Below, piece after piece: positions 13,097 through 23,569 of a stretch of 64,000 nt of DNA. The DNA comes from Cylicocyclus nassatus (lineage: Eukaryota > Nematoda > Chromadorea > Rhabditida > Strongylidae), in the NCBI GenBank assembly GCA_958299035.1, contig CATQJL010000112.1, positions 48,380,941-48,444,940 on the forward strand, in the 5' to 3' direction. The position numbers and the translations under genes were made by a program. The notes under the pieces were generated by a model. The model saw nothing but the letters and a program-made list of their open reading frames with translations. It was not told the origin of the DNA and did no database searches. The stretch's first letter is position 1. Every line of letters starts with the position of its first letter.

Positions 13097-13293
13097 TTCA
13101 ATCTGAGTGTCACGGTCGACGTGGTTCACCCCCTCGAGAGCCGCGTCGCATGGGTCTCTCACGTAGTACACGACCGCACCCGGTAACGCGAAGGCCTTAG
13201 CGGATGCGGCCTTGTGCCACGTGAGAGACCCATGCGACGCGGCTCTCGAGGGGGTGAACCACGTCGACCGTGACACTCGGATTGAAAGTCCCT
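13097..13293. repeat. Near-perfect inverted repeat, ~75-bp GC-rich arms
   Basis: Left arm about 13,097-13,172 and right arm about 13,218-13,293 are reverse complements, with only isolated differences, separated by about 45 bp. Each arm has one good open frame (a TVDVVHPLESRVAWVSHV peptide, plus strand in the left arm, minus strand in the right). This suggests exon sequence duplicated in inverted orientation, or a strong RNA hairpin. Confidence 0.85.
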
Positions 13294-13334
13294 GTGCACG
13301 AGCCGCAGTTTACCAAGGTGTGTTTATCCTCATC

Positions 13335-15060
13335 TAAAGTACGCAGTAAATTTTGCAGTCTATCATTTAGATCGCCTATTGCATGGCTGAAGGACAACTG
13401 GTTGTTGTCACCTTACCTGCCAATAAATGTGAGTAATGTCAAGAAAGGACTGAGCTTGCTTTCCAACAACGTTTAATTCACTGCGTTTCTTTCCCAGACG
13501 ATAAAGCAGAAGAAGTTGTGTTCCGTGAGGCACCAACCACCTGAAGGCATGGATAAAATGGTTTCTATCGCATTGGAGAGAGCTGCGGCTAAGGTTTGAT
13601 ATCTGTTTAGTCAAATTGTTTGATTTTGTTGGTGAATCCTTGTTTTTACTTTTCTTTTTTCATGATGCTAGCCTCATATCAGGGGAAGAGGACTTTTGTT
13701 TACTGGGCGTTTCAATCCGCCATTTATCCTCAGAATTCAGGAGGAAGACGAGCTTGGGCTAGCTGAGTATGTGATGTCGGACGGACCCGCCCATGATTCT
13801 ACTTTCATGCGATCACAGATTGTGAGATTTGACATGCGTTTATCGGATATTAGTGATTACGGATTTCTAAACTTAGGTGGTCCAGAAATGGTCTCAAATC
13901 ATAAGTTTGTTCTTGGAAGCCATCCAAGCATCTCAATCTCCCCCAGGTATCATTGGTTTATAGCATTTCTACTTATCCTTGGTTTGAATGAATGATAGTA
14001 CAGTAGAGCCGACTCCCGATGACACTTTATTTGGTGGATCCTTTACTTGCGGACTCATAGCAGCACGACTACGGCACGTGGTGAAACAGCGTCTTGATAT
14101 TGCGCGGAGCTTGCTAGCATTAATTCAGCTCTACTCTGAAGACAGTGTGGGTAAAAACAGTTTTCTCAAGTTTGTGGTATTTCAATAAGATTTCAGGGCG
14201 TTACGACTATCCGATGTTTGAGTTTTCTGATCTCGAAAGGAAACTCAGCAATATCATCAATAATTATAGATTGTTTGACGATCAGCTGTCTCTGAAATTG
14301 GCAAAGTGGGCCTGAATAGACGCATGCGTGTCCCAGATATGCGAAATTTAGTGTCTCGAAATCTTTCTAGGGATAATGTGCAGGTGTCTCTATGTAGTTG
14401 GTTCTCAAAGGAGAGGGCGTGGATTGGCTGAGTAAGGTAGCGCACATAGGACGCTTTGAAGAAGCTGACCCATCCCCGGAATTCAACGTTTTTCTGGACA
14501 AAATACTCTAGGTATAATTCAATGCAGTGTCGTTCTTGTTTTGTCAAACAGATTATGTCCAGGCTGGATTACTATTTCTATCACCATATTCCGCGCAGGT
14601 TTTCTTGGCCAGATCTTTAGCATTGCATGAGCAGTATGCAGTTTTGATGGTAGGTGTCTTTGCAAGCTATAATTTTCAAATACCACTGATTCAATTCATG
14701 TTTTTCCATTATGTCACGCAATGGACTTGTGCATTTAGAACCTTTGCACTTTATCTGCAAGCAGTATCCCTAATGAACTTCGCCCTGTCATGACATTTTA
14801 CAGTGCCATTGCATACTCTGGAATAGAAAAACCCTTGAAAGTGTGTAATACAAGCAGCTTTCTAATAACTTCAGTATATACTGGTAGCTCTTTTAGGCTA
14901 TGACCAATTTTTATCTCGCCGCTAAAGGAGTAACCGATCAGAACAAGGCGCTTCTGACTGCTTTGTCACCTGTTGGCAAAACCCAAGAGATCAACCTCGG
15001 AGATTACTACGTAATGGTAAGATGTCTTTCACATATCTCAGAAAAATTTAATGGTGTTTA
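13335..15060 (+). pseudogene. Multi-exon gene fragment, possibly Nup160-like
   Basis: Exon-like segments with good splice borders lie in series. About 13,491-13,595 encodes ...PPEGMDKMVSIALERAAAK. About 13,673-13,947 has FTGRFNPPFILRIQEEDE and RFDMRLSDISDYGFLNL. About 13,999-14,149 has RLRHVVKQRLDIARSLLAL. About 14,550-14,650 and 14,896-15,015 (FYLAAKGVTDQNKALLTAL) follow. Introns of about 45-80 bp end in ...TTTCAG, CTAG or CCCAG. An in-frame stop after KLAKWA near 14,319 and the lack of clear start and end argue for a partial or broken gene. The last exons recall the helical half of nucleoporin Nup160 (nuclear-pore Y complex), but this is an impression without an alignment. Some stretches (13,370-13,480) are also open on the minus strand, so exon limits there are uncertain. 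Confidence 0.4.
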
Positions 15061-15428
15061 TCAGGCTTAAGAGGCTTTTAAGGCTTTTAAGAGTCGCCGA
15101 TGGTATGGGCCAACTGCGACTGCAATTTAGCTGTTCCACAAACCGTTGTTTGGTTGGAAAGGTTCATTCTTCGTTACACCAGTGGGTGTGAAATGATTAA
15201 CGATATAAAATGATTTTTCGAAGAAGTTTGAAAAATTTGAAATAAATGTCTTATCTCTTCGTTCTTTCTTCTATCTTCTATCCACAAACGCTAGGGGTGA
15301 GAGGGATGGGGTAAAGACGGGGTTGAGGGTCGCGCTGAACTCTTACCCGGGGGGGGGGGGTCGTATTCGGCTGATTTGGGTGGGGTTTAGAGACAAAGTC
15401 GACAAAGTTTAGAGACAAGACGATGTTT

Positions 15429-15517
15429 GCCGCAACATACTGTAATTAGCCCTAATTAAGCTCCAAACCCACATGGGGTTTGGAGCTTAATTAGGGCTAA
15501 TTACAGTATGCCGCGGC
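15429..15517. repeat. 42-bp-arm hairpin with 5-nt loop
   Basis: Arms 15,429-15,470 and 15,476-15,517 are inverse copies with two adjacent mismatches and a loop of acatg. This near-perfect palindrome sits between the exon cluster and the second GC minisatellite. It could extrude as a cruciform or be a recent templated inversion. Confidence 0.9.
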
Positions 15518-15524
15518 AGACTTG

Positions 15525-15704
15525 CGGAGCACAAAATCGGGGGGCTACGGCGCACAAAATCGGGGGGCTCCGGAGCAGAAAATGGGAGGTATCCGGAGCA
15601 GAAAATGGGAGGTATCCGGAGCAGAAAATGGGAGGTATCCGCCGGAGAAATGGGAGGGCTCCGCCGGACAAATGGGAGGGCTCCGCCGGACAAATGGGAG
15701 ACCC
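15525..15704 (+). repeat. 22-23-bp GC minisatellite, second locus
   Basis: Units of the same family as 11,160-11,322, including the identical TCCGGAGCAGAAAATGGGAG core, plus variants with CACAAAATCGGGGGG and CCGGACAAATGGGAGG. Same orientation as the first locus, so the two arrays bracket the arm-A-specific gene block. ORFs on both strands are repeat shadows. Confidence 0.88.
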
Positions 15705-16899
15705 ACCGCTGGGGAAACGCCGCGACCCTGCCATTTCTCCGGCGGAGGGGTCCTATCCGCTGTCTGAGTAGAGACCAAGAACCATGCTTCGCAGTAGAGT
15801 TTTGCTGAGTCACGCGTTTGGATGTTTGCAAACGCTCCGCCCAGCGTACACCGGGGAGGCGACGACACTAAAGGCGATATCTATTAATCCCCTACATAGG
15901 AGGGAAAATCCTGTACAGGCAACAGCCCACGCGGCACTGGCGCCCGCTACACGAAGCCAAGCTGGTGATCCGGGCTTCTGTATATTGGCGAATATGGTCT
16001 GATCTGGCAAGTTTTACCATACCGGGCACGGCAGTTAAGCAGCGGTGCCCTACCTGTCGAGATTGGGCTCTGCTGCCCTACTGCCGTGCCCGACATGGCC
16101 AAATTTGCCAGATCGTACCACATTCTGAAGTTTGGTGAATCAGAGGATTCGCTCTCGCCTGTCCAGGCTCGTCAAGGCCCGAAAGCGAGTTGGAGATCGG
16201 TAAATACCGCCCCAGATTAGCGTCAACGTGTTTAGCACACGCTTGCAAACGTCCTAAAGGTGTTCTTATGCTTTTTTCACGTAAAGTGAGCCGAATCCAA
16301 AGCTGAATAAGGGCTTTGACAGCTCAATAGGGTAGCTATACCTTAACCCTCATAGAACTGGAAATTGTATCAAAAGGGACTGAACGAATCAAAAAACAAA
16401 TCTGATTCCTGCATACTGTATGCAGTTTTGGAATTATCACCGTTTAAAGTAGCACCGCCATGATTATCTGCTCACCTTACATTGCTGGTCTTCATATATG
16501 ATCTTGCCTCCGAAACGCTATCTAGTTTCCTGCAACTGTCCTGCCAAGTCCCATCAAAGCTACTTCGTGCTACTACAACAGCAAACTCCACCAATTTCTA
16601 ACCACCACATTGCTTGCGAGACTCTCGTTTGTCAATCGCGTTTTGGTGTTTCCGCTTCTCGTTATCCTGTATAATTTCTTTACATCAGACACGACCTAGT
16701 CTCAAAAGGCTTTCCACTATTAAATTACAGCATCAGTGTGCAATACCAACCTGCTTTCACATTAAAAGAATTGGCGGGGTATTACTTGCAAAGACTTATT
16801 GCGCTACCCAGATCAAGTTAAGACTTGTGGCACTCGATCGCTAGAAACGACCCACCCCTATTTATCGTCTCATAAGGGCCTTCAGAACTACTGCACGCT

Positions 16900-18450
16900 A
16901 AGATAGGCATAACTCGAAGGCCCTACCAAACATAACGAGTAATGTATCCATAATTAGCATGCCCAATAACCCTTGTGGAGTTCTGAAGTTTACAGATACT
17001 GAGCCATGGGTGAAATGGTCATTGTCGAAAATGATCAACTTTGTTGCAAAGGTGAACATACCACCTCTTTTGGCACTCAAAACAAAATATTAGACCTTCT
17101 TTGCCTATTTCAGATATCCCGCTTTAAAAACCCTTCAAATTGTGGTATTAGAGGCCAATAAAAATTTGTTTTCCCCATTTTTCGTTGTTGGTGGCTTTAA
17201 TTTCACCAAATAGCACTCACAAGGGAATGGTCAAAACTTGAAGTGGCCAATCCCAGCAAGCCCTACATCGTTGGTCACTCCATGGAGGGCTTGTTATATA
17301 TCCGCCCTCGGTATCTGCTTATCGGCTTTTTACACGAAATTATGACCCGATTTCGTCATCGGCAGCCGCGCGTCATGGATAATAATAATTCTTCACCCAG
17401 CTAGAAGAAGCTAGAAGTCAAGCTGGACGCAAAGCGCAGTGGTAGTTGTGCAGACATAGGATAAAAGCTGCGGGTTTTGTTTGCAAATTCGATTCCTTTT
17501 GCTTGCTATTGTTTTGCAACCCATTGCCAATATTTATAGTATTAGCGCGAAGTCCCTGACGCGGAAACAAACATAATTCAACATCTAAGGAAAAAACTTC
17601 TTTTTTTTCATTTTGAGAGTGCAAGCGCAGAGTGCATTTTCAGCTTCCTCTTTCTTGCTGCTTGCTTCTGTTTCTGTTTTTTGTTTCTTTGTTCTTGCAT
17701 TCCTATTCACCAAAATTTTTATTCTTGCTTTCACCATGATCACCCTCAATTCTCAAGAGAGTCTGAGTAATAAAAAATATGAGTTTTTCACGTTTTTAGA
17801 TGTCATATTACCTTTATAACTCGCGTTGGGGACTTCGCGCTAACAATACAGATATCGGGAACGGGTTGCAAAGAGTATCAACTAAAAGGAACCGAACCTG
17901 CAAACAAAACCCGGGGCTTACCCTATGACTCTGCACACTTACCATTGCGATTTGTGCCCAGCTTGACTTTTAGCTTCGTCTGGTGGGCGACAAGTATTTT
18001 ATATCGCGCCGCAGCCCACGACAGAATGGGGCCCATGATTTTGTGTAAAAGACCGATAAGCAGATATCTAAAGTGAATATGTAATCAGCCCTCCATGGAG
18101 TGTTCAGGTATAGGCTTGCTGGGATTGGCCACTTCAAATTTTGACCATTCCCTTGTGAGTAACAGTTGGTGAAAGTGCAGTCATCAATAATGGGAAAAAG
18201 AGGATTTTCGGATTCAAATCCTCACTTTTTAGATTTTTTGAAGCGGGATATCTGGTCATGAGATAAGTAAACAAGGAGTAGTGCTTTGTATTGATTGCCA
18301 AAAAAGGTAATTAGTTCATTTTTGAAATAAAGTTAGTCATTTTCAAAAGTGACCACTTCACTGAGGTGGCTCAGCATTTGCAAACTTCAGCATTCGCACA
18401 AACTTGGGTTATCTGACATGCCAATTATGGTACTCATAATGCTTGGTAGA
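16900..18450. repeat. Large foldback, arms ~0.65-0.7 kb
   Basis: Left arm about 16,900-17,600 is the inverse of about 17,790-18,450. Examples are the pair gactgaagtggccaatccc-like words at 17,237 and 18,128, and the tagcgcgaagtccctgacgc / gcgttggggacttcgcgcta words. The centre near 17,700 is pyrimidine-rich. No coding region was found. In arm B most of the right arm is replaced by the dispersed repeat at 40,556-40,910. Confidence 0.75.
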
Positions 18451-18503
18451 GTCTCTTTATCTTGTTACGGTGTAGGTGTATGATGGCAGGATACCTCATG
18501 TGT

Positions 18504-18577
18504 TTGTATTTTCATAATTGGGTTATCTGAACGAAGCGTTGGCGCTTCGTTCAGTTAACCCAATTATGAGAATACAA
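18504..18577. repeat. 35-bp-arm hairpin with 4-nt loop, private to arm A
   Basis: Arms 18,504-18,538 and 18,543-18,577 match with two mismatches around the loop ttgg. The paralogous site in arm B (about 40,440-40,480) has only the left half, so the right half is a recent inverted copy made in place. Confidence 0.9.
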
Positions 18578-19073
18578 GGAGTCGGCAAGAGGAAACGTGA
18601 TTTATTAACTCAATTACGACTCCTCTTGCCTTTGACACCTTGTACGATCCCCCAATTGTGGTGTGCCACACCCGTGCTTGATCCTGGCCCTACCCTATTT
18701 GACTGTAATTTTCGATGAGTATGTGCAGCTCTATAGTCCAGCTAGTTTTGAGAAAGCGTCAAAAATCTCTCTTAACTCATACAGGGTGTCCCAAAAGTAT
18801 GTATACATTGTTTGATCGTTAATATTTTTCTTCCCAAGGAATATTTTACCTATTATAAGGTATCATTCTGTAGAGCGAGGTTCAACTTAGATTTACAGTA
18901 TAGAGCGAGTCACCGACCGTTTTTATTACGGGGATTACGTAGTTCTTGAGGATGTGGCGCTAAATGTTTGCCAAACTTGGACCTTTGAAAGCCTAGAATT
19001 TTCTCCATAGGCATCGCTAATAAGGAAGGCAGGTTTGGATCGAGACAAAACTTTTGTGACTGCTTCCAAGCAG

Positions 19074-19183
19074 CTCTTTTGATAGAGGAACCTCGATTGA
19101 AAGATTATGACAATATTAGAAAATCCCCCTCTTTTGATAGAGGAACCTCGATTGAAAGATTATGACAATATTAGAAAATCCCC
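19074..19183 (+). repeat. 55-bp tandem duplication
   Basis: Two adjacent identical 55-bp copies, starting ctcttttgatagaggaac at 19,074 and 19,129. Arm B carries a single diverged copy near 36,900-36,965, so this is a recent private duplication. Confidence 0.95.
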
Positions 19184-19642
19184 AACTTTTGATACTATCT
19201 GATCATCCTCTTTTTATTTTGTCATTCTCCTATCATGCATGATCATGTCCAGGCAAAATTGACCAGAATTTGCTAAGGTCTACTGTGGTTCAAAGACAAG
19301 CCAATCAATGGTCTATAGCTTTGCAGAGTCAAGGGAAGATATTACAACCGAGAACCTTTGGGTAGCACATGATCAAACGCAAGCTTTGATCATGTGCTTC
19401 TTTGAAAAGGCAATTCCGATATTTTTTGTTTCAGAGAGAAAGCTGACGAATTTACGATCGAACAAGCGAAATAGTTGATGACAGAGTTGTGCATATTATG
19501 CACAACTTTTAGGTTTTATTTTTTACATAATCAGCGACATTGTTTCTTACAAATCCCTAGGTATTACACATAGCAGAGAAATCAAGGTTGTTGTAATCTC
19601 GTAATTTCTCTTGCACTCAGAAGATCATTTGTTTGGAAAAGG

Positions 19643-19793
19643 ACTGTATGTCGCCGAAAGTGGGAGGGTCCCGCGCAGACGATGTAGCAGATACTCAGCC
19701 TGTGCATGCATCAAAAGGTGTATTTGTCGCGGATATTCGGCGGGACCTCCCATTTCCGGCGACATATAGTCGCTCACCCTATTCAAAGAAGTT
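19643..19793. promoter_or_regulatory. Palindromic GGGAGG element upstream of peptide gene A
   Basis: Outer arms (tatgtcgccgaaagtgggag at about 19,648 and its inverse ending in gacatatagtc at 19,793) form about 28 bp of imperfect stem around a 95-bp centre. It ends 66 bp before the splice acceptor and 90 bp before the start codon. The same element sits at the matching place upstream of gene B. Its unit words match the GC minisatellites at 11.2 and 15.6 kb. It could be a promoter element or simply an old MITE. Confidence 0.5.
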
Positions 19794-19856
19794 TCGTTTG
19801 ATCGTCGTTTTATCAACCGATCTATGTACCGCTTACTCTCTCAGAATATTTTCTTC

Positions 19857-19859
19857 CAG
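19857..19859 (+). promoter_or_regulatory. Conserved splice acceptor 24 nt before the start codon of gene A
   Basis: A pyrimidine-rich ttttcttcCAG lies 24 nt upstream of the ATG; gene B has ttcttttcCAG at exactly the same distance. It could be the 3' border of a 5'-UTR intron or a spliced-leader trans-splice site, the latter fitting a nematode. Confidence 0.5.
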
Positions 19860-19883
19860 AGCCTTCACGTCAGTTCAACAAGA

Positions 19884-20167
19884 ATGAGAATTTTCAAACT
19901 CATCTTCTTGTTGCTTACCATCTTAGTGGTAGGTTGACCAAGCAAGACATGACTTACTTTGCGATTTTACCCCTTGAACTTACTGACTGTACATTACTTT
20001 AATGCTTACAGATTCTCTCTGTTGTGGTTGTCGGTGAATGCGGAATCAAAGACGTTCTCGGAAAAGTTGGAAAAGCAATCAAAGATCGTGCGATAGAACA
20101 AGTCAAGAAATTTCCAAAAGCTGTCAAGCAAACTATTCAAGTGCTAAAAATTACCGGTGCACTATGA
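19884..20167 (+). CDS. Small secreted lysine-rich peptide A (two exons)
   Basis: Exon 1 is 19,884-19,928 (15 codons, starting MRIFKLIFLLLTILV). The intron is 19,929-20,011 (83 bp, GTAGGT...TTACAG). Exon 2 is 20,012-20,167 (51 codons and TGA). The 66-residue product begins with a strongly hydrophobic leader running across the splice junction to about residue 24, so it should be secreted. Next comes GECGIKDVLGKVGKAI and a lysine-rich tail with about ten basic and three acidic residues after the single Cys. This fits a linear amphipathic helix, as in antimicrobial or membrane-active peptides. The start is supported because leader, intron length and the acceptor at 19,857-19,859 are all conserved in paralogue B at 35.5 kb. 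I do not recognise the family; the function is inference from composition. Confidence 0.75.
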
Positions 20168-20524
20168 CTGCACTAGGATGTTTCGTGCTCGATTGTCGAT
20201 AAACCTTGGCATTGTGAAAGTAGTAATACAGTTTTTGAGCTGCCGACCAAGGTTAGCAAGACTTTATTATGCGATAAGCCAACGTTCCGCCGTCAATAGG
20301 ATTTTTTGAAAGATCGAGACTTTGATCTGCCCGCTTGAAGTCAGTCGCCCTGTTTGGCAATAAAATCTCTTTAGCTATGTGATGAAGTGGCAGAGTAGCT
20401 GTTGAAGCCTGACTTCAAAACTTGTCAAATCGGGATATAGAGACCGAACAACCAGTACTGCGCTCAGCTGCGCTATGTGTATTGGGCTATAGAAGATCCC
20501 GTATTAGGATCCACATAGTGTTTG

Positions 20525-22160
20525 TTAGGAAAACAGTTCGCTCTTTATGGTAATGCCTTCATCGTTGCGGTTGATTTTTGGTGATTTAGACGCTATCCAA
20601 AAGACCTCCAACGTTTTGCGGGCTATAAATTTGGATTGGCGCGACAAGATCGTAACAGTGATTTGAAAGTACTGGTTCTCGTGACATAACTTTCGATGTG
20701 CGCTCAAAGGTGTGGACATTTAAATTTCTAAGACATCAAAATCTCCTTTGATTCTCGTGCGCAAGGGTCTGCCGGTCTCTCTTATGTATCGATCACCGCA
20801 TTTTTCACAGGTTATGAAATATACCACTCCTAATTCCATGCAATCCCCTGGTTTCCCAGATCTCAGATCGGCGGTCGTGCAGCTTCTGGCATGCGCTCGA
20901 TTGGGCTTAGTTGCTTTTTGAGATGAGTAGGGAAATCTATAACTCTGAGAGGAATCATCGAGACCGACTTTAAACAAAGATTTCCTGATAGCTCTGCTGA
21001 AACCATCATACAGTCTGCTCCAATCGGGATCAGGCTGAACCGTCGGCGTAAGTTTGCGCGCTCGCAGCGCTAGCGGCCTGCGCTGCATGTGCGCGCTGTC
21101 GGAGAGAGCAAAAGGATTGAAGAGAGGGCAGAGAAGCAGGCTGTGGGCGTGACCGCGAAACCCTAGCGACGCGGTCTCCCGCAATGCCAGTTTTGGCCTG
21201 CTTGGGATTAGGGCAGACTGTATACGAAGAACACAAAACGGTTTTTGTTGTCTTCATTTCGTTCGGTCTGCTTTCTTGCCTACAGGGTATTTATTTATAT
21301 TTATTTATTTATTTATTTATTTATATGCATTGGTGCACCTTTTGCGGTATAGCCGATAGAATACGCAATCTGTTTGGCAAGGTTCATCGATGCATTGCGC
21401 TGTTCAACGATGGATGAAACTGATTTTGCTGCCTGAAAATGTCGCCTATTACGGATCGTTTTATGCCCCAAGGATGAGCAAAACGGTAGTGAATTTATAT
21501 ATTCTTACTAGCTCGTTTGCGAAATCATTTAGTTATGATCCTTAAGATAGAAACACTTGGAGGTTTGTGAATGCTAGCCAATTTTCGTCGGGTATCTCGC
21601 GTGAATCTTATGTTAGGGGTGACTATTCAGAATGTCAAAGCATATGTCTATTTCATTTGAGTTGGACATATGATGCAGCAGTCGTCAATGTGTCCATAAA
21701 AGAGCAAGGGCTCAAAGCAAGTACGGGTTTTTCGATCTTTGGCATGAAGGCGATTGCGACAACAGGAGCCAATCTTTGCCCTATCGCTAGGTCACGTACT
21801 TGCTTGTAATACCTTCCTGATCAACGGCATATGCTGCAATTTAGGCATTTTTGAAAGCGTCATGATTTGTCTAACACTGAATCCATACATGTTGAGAGCA
21901 GGTTGATGTTCCGAATGTAGTCATAGACGGCTTCCTTAGCATCTTCATCGGAGACATTTGTGTACAACGAGTGACCTCTAAGCTTTCAATCGCACATTCT
22001 CCATTGACAAAAACATTCTAGTATTCAAAAGATGGGCAGGCACATATTTCCGTAATTGTGTTGAGATCAAGCTCAAGAGCCTGGACTAAAGAAATCTAAC
22101 GTAAGGAGTTTGTGTGTTGTCGGAGCTCAACCAGCTGGACCACAGCTTCCATGCTAGGTT
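20525..22160 (-). pseudogene. Penelope-like element 2: RT fragment plus GIY-YIG endonuclease
   Basis: Read on the minus strand, an SLYTNVS motif lies near 21.97 kb and AIGQRLAPVVAIAFMPKIE near 21.78 kb. HIDDCCIICPTQ (the usual Y.DD position of RT motif C) lies near 21.68 kb. After about 0.5 kb of unrecognised sequence come GKPGDC, GVVYFITCEKCGDRYIRETG (GIY-YIG core) at about 20.86-20.77 kb, and, past one in-frame stop at 20,720, STPLSAHRK and ARKTLEVFWIASKSPKINR (the conserved catalytic tail) to 20,525. Stops and frameshifts make it inactive. It lies directly against the inner edge of arm A block 3 and is absent from arm B. Confidence 0.8.
21280..21326 (+). repeat. Short ATTT microsatellite
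   Basis: About ten tandem tttattta-type units inside the Penelope-like element 2 region. No further meaning is seen. Confidence 0.85.
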
Positions 22161-22538
22161 CTCAATCCGAAACCCTTAGAAGCGATCAAAATTCGGCGAA
22201 AGTGGCTGCACCTGTGGTCACTTTGAAATCTTTATAATGTCAAGGAATGAATTTAATTACGATGAAAAAGACAAAAGTTGTATACATTACTTTTATGTCA
22301 ACCTAATACATGAGAATATCTGTAAATTTGACCAGCTCTTACACAACAAGTGTTGCTACCGAAGAACAAACGGTACTTGACGCCCGTGAATTTTTGCAGC
22401 GTACTCTGAGTTTCAGTCAAAAGACGTTGATTTTAGTAAGAGTAGGATGAAGTCTATGCAAAGTGCTGTTGACAACAACAACTTTAACATTTACGATGAG
22501 GTGGCAAAAATACGTCATATTCTATAATTAGCTAATTA

Positions 22539-23554
22539 TTAGATCGTTTCAAAAGTAATGTCGCTTTTTTTAAACGTATGCCACATTTCCTGGAACAAGG
22601 ATGTATAAGGGGTTCTGGAAGCATTTGATGCAGCATTTCATTCTCTTTCTAGTGGTTATGGAGTATTGCAATACAGTCAGTGAGCTTCCAGAAAAGAGTC
22701 AAAATCTGCGACCTATGCTTTTTGAGATGGCCAAGTTTCACAATTTTTCTAAAATTTTATAACAAACCTCAGAAAGAGTCCAAGTAATGGATGGATGGAG
22801 CAAGCCCTACAGGAAACAGCACAACTTTTTTCTACTTTTCAGAGCTCGTCATAATTTTTGTACAGATTTTTTGATGGAACCACCGAGTTTTAGCAGGCTC
22901 GTCTCAGACATAAGTGCATCAAACGCCAACAAGTCTTCGGATTTTGAAACTTACAAAGATGGATTATGGTTTGGCAACAATTTTACAAACCAAACGAGCA
23001 TTCACCGCTTCGGCTTAGCAACCTTCGAAAATTTCGGGTACACCTTGGCTTTGGAAAAGTTGAATTATGATGATTTTATCCCGGAAAACTTGATGAATCG
23101 GAAACAAAAACAACCGCTAGAAAGAGGAGAAAAAGCTGCATCGAATGACATCCGAGTCGCTTGCCGGTTGTTGTTCTGTGGGGTTTGACTTGACTAAATA
23201 TGGAATTTGATGGCATTGAGAAGTTGATTGTAAAAACTCTGAGAAGCAAGCTAAGGAAAAGAAAAAATTACTCTGTGTTCTATAGTGTTTGCTCTATTTA
23301 CCAGCCACTTATACTTTTTCGGAGATTAGGTACAAAAATTTAGGAAAATAGCCAAACTTGACATGGCAAAAAGCATGAGTCGCAAATTTTGGTAATTTTT
23401 TCGAGAGCTCTTTAAACGTTATGCAGTGGAATTAGAACCGTCGGAAAGAGGATGAAATGCTGCATCGAATGCTTCTAGGATCTCTTAAAAATGTTGGTTC
23501 CACGAATAGTGGCATTTATTAGAAAAAAAGCCACATACTTTCGGAATGACCTAA
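22539..23554. mobile_element. mariner-type foldback MITE, TTAGATCGTTTC end
   Basis: Left end TTAGATCGTTTCAAAAGTAA after TA (22,537-22,538). Right end near 23,535-23,554 is a decayed inverse (cggaatgacctaa) followed by CA rather than TA. Interior words (atgctttttgagatgg, gcatcgaatg...tctagga) are shared with the MITE at 6884, so they are one family. The ORF at 22,787 lies inside and has no known domain. Confidence 0.8.
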
Positions 23555-23569
23555 CATGAATGGTTGCCT

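Larger units (their letters stand above)
15800..18782. repeat. Arm A, block 2 (inverted paralogue of 45.3-40.2 kb)
   Basis: Reverse-complement homology with 45,290-44,234, 43,325-42,909, 41,117-40,920 and 40,555-40,215. It includes an internal inverted repeat at 15,992-16,127 (arms carrying gatctggcaa / ttgccagatc) that is also present in arm B at about 45,004-45,118. No transposable-element protein was recognised. This arm keeps the uninserted sites for the TTAA element and the short Helitron found in arm B. Confidence 0.8.
18900..20537. repeat. Arm A, block 3 (inverted paralogue of 37.1-35.1 kb)
   Basis: Colinear reverse-complement homology with 37,115-35,085, covering upstream sequence, the small peptide gene and 370 bp downstream. 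The inner end lies just beside the Penelope-like element 2. Just upstream, a mariner-like end (cagggtgtcccaaaagtatg, after TA) starts at about 18,790 without a visible partner. Confidence 0.85.

Noticed and set aside
18790..18830. Complete mariner element starting cagggtgtcccaaaagtatg
   Set aside because: No matching inverted end was found within a plausible distance.
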